A stretch of DNA of 64,000 nucleotides from Thermodesulfobacteriota bacterium. GTDB taxonomy: Bacteria; Desulfobacterota; Desulfobacteria; Desulfobacterales; JAUWMJ01. Positions 63,073 to 64,000 of this stretch are shown in pieces. The notes beneath the pieces are model-generated. The model was given only the letters and a program-made list of their open reading frames with translations. It had not been told where the DNA came from and ran no database searches. Position numbers and translations under genes: made by a program. Where the stretch lies: NCBI GenBank assembly GCA_034189135.1, contig JAXHVO010000062.1, forward strand, positions 62,001 to 126,000. Reading direction: 5' to 3'. Within the stretch, counting starts at the first letter, position 1; every line of letters begins with the position of its first letter.

Positions 63073-64000
63073 ATGTCACAAATTACACAACCGATTTATT
63101 TGGATTATAATGGAACAACACCCATGGATACTCACGTAATAGAGGCCGTTCGGCCGTTTTTGGAAACAGAGTTTGGTAACCCTTCAAGCAGTCACTGGTA
63201 CGGTATTATTCCAAAAAAGGCGGTTAAAACCGCACGCAGACAAGTCGCAGAACTTCTAGATTGCAGCCCCGGTGAGATTATTTTTACAAGTGGCGGCACA
63301 GAATCTAATAACCATGTGATTATGGGAATTGCCTATGCTTTTCGTGCAAAGGGAAACCACATCATTACAAGCTCAATTGAGCACCCGGCAGTTCTTGAAG
63401 TATGCCGGTTTCTGGAAGGTTTTGGATTTAAAACATCCTATCTGCCGGTTGATGAACAGGGCCTTGTGAGCGAGTCGGATGTTGAAAAATTCATCAGACC
63501 CGAGACAGTTCTGATTTCCATTATGCATGCCAATAACGAGGTGGGAACCATTCAACCAATTGAAAAAATTTCCAGGATAGCGAAAGAACATGGTATTGTC
63601 ATGCACACCGATGCAGCTCAATCCATCGGTAAAATACCAACGAACGTGAGCAAGCTTGGCGTTGATCTTCTGTCTATCGCAGGACATAAAGTATATGCTC
63701 CCAAAGGTATTGGTGCCCTTTATATCCGTCAATCCATAACGCCGGAAAAATTTTGCCACGGCGCAGACCAGGAGATGGGTTTTCGTGCAGGCACTGAAAA
63801 CGTATTTGGAATTGTCGGCCTGGGAAAGGCATGTGAAATTGCCGCCCGTAATTTGAAAAAGAGCATGGAACATATGAAAATGTTGCGAGATCGGCTGCAT
63901 GATGGATTATTTTGTGAGCTTGGACAGATAAAACCAAACGGGCATCCGGATAAACGGCTGCCCAACACCCTGAGTCTTTCGTTTAAAGGTCTTGAGGCCA
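63073..64000 (+). CDS. cysteine desulfurase (NifS/IscS-like), 5' part only
   Basis: The first 309 residues are visible; the gene runs off the right edge. Fold-type I PLP enzyme: YLDYNGTTPMDTHVIEAVRP, FTSGGTESNNHVIMGIA, IEHPAV, HTDAAQSIGKIP and the PLP lysine in SIAGHKVYAPKGIG (about residue 200), then FCHGADQEMGFRAGTENVFG, an altered version of the usual GGGQERG loop. It frees sulfur from cysteine, or selenium from selenocysteine. AAGGAA precedes the ATG. Its position after selB and the importer fits selenium or sulfur supply. Confidence 0.9.
   Translation, partial: MSQITQPIYLDYNGTTPMDTHVIEAVRPFLETEFGNPSSSHWYGIIPKKAVKTARRQVAELLDCSPGEIIFTSGGTESNNHVIMGIAYAFRAKGNHIITSSIEHPAVLEVCRFLEGFGFKTSYLPVDEQGLVSESDVEKFIRPETVLISIMHANNEVGTIQPIEKISRIAKEHGIVMHTDAAQSIGKIPTNVSKLGVDLLSIAGHKVYAPKGIGALYIRQSITPEKFCHGADQEMGFRAGTENVFGIVGLGKACEIAARNLKKSMEHMKMLRDRLHDGLFCELGQIKPNGHPDKRLPNTLSLSFKGLEA

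Noticed and set aside
1-64000. CRISPR array, rRNA, prophage or integron
   Set aside because: No regularly spaced direct repeats, rRNA signatures, phage structural genes or integrase seen in the window.

Overview
The window looks like chromosomal DNA of a strictly anaerobic, Gram-negative Desulfobacterota bacterium, probably close to the Desulfobacteraceae. The reasons are: oxygen-sensitive enzymes (indolepyruvate:ferredoxin oxidoreductase, two ATP-driven 2-hydroxyacyl-CoA dehydratase/benzoyl-CoA-reductase-type systems, a Mo/W-pterin oxidoreductase, rubrerythrin), an outer membrane (RND efflux, OmpLA phospholipase, lipoproteins), a selenocysteine machinery (tRNA-Sec and selB), and many small palindromic repeats between genes. 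No plasmid, phage, rRNA or CRISPR feature is visible.

Layout. 0-3 kb: end of an unknown gene, an MFS exporter and a Na/Ca antiporter. 3-8 kb: gene remnants and small stress genes, including a 23S-IVS-type four-helix pseudogene, an AhpD-like gene with an in-frame UGA in its redox motif (probable selenoprotein), a methyltransferase, an ADP-ribosylglycohydrolase and rubrerythrin. 8-18.7 kb: a Ca-type P-ATPase, a leftward thioesterase-OMF-MFP-RND efflux operon, and mutY. 19-26.4 kb: nitroreductase, shikimate kinase, an ABC-2 exporter, an IS200-like remnant, an AT-rich EEP phosphatase and several small leftward genes. 27-42 kb: a rightward catabolic cluster (iorAB, ketopantoate-reductase-like dehydrogenase, dehydratase activase and one dehydratase subunit, ADP-forming acyl-CoA synthetase, three AMP-forming acyl-CoA ligases, thiolase), probably for 2-oxo acids, aromatic amino acids or aromatic acids. 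42-50.5 kb: CsgG-like lipoprotein, cytoplasmic Mo-oxidoreductase with Fe-S subunit, OmpLA, a cysteine-desulfidase-like enzyme, EamA exporter. 50.6-53.3 kb: B12 radical SAM protein and an Old Yellow Enzyme. 53.8-64 kb: tRNA-Sec, selB, a double-cubane-cluster reductase with its activase, a rhodanese gene broken by a small palindromic element, a polar amino-acid ABC importer, an MBL-fold hydrolase and a cysteine desulfurase cut by the window edge.

The two ends of the window may be linked: tRNA-Sec and SelB at 54 kb would decode the UGA in the AhpD-like gene at 3.7 kb. Other notable signals are (i) a 45-60 bp promoter-like repeat that stands, in the same orientation, upstream of four unrelated leftward genes or operons; (ii) palindromic elements that share one core but carry different inverted arms, with a core-less copy also present; and (iii) a 156 bp palindromic element with a TTA target duplication whose removal exactly restores a rhodanese reading frame.
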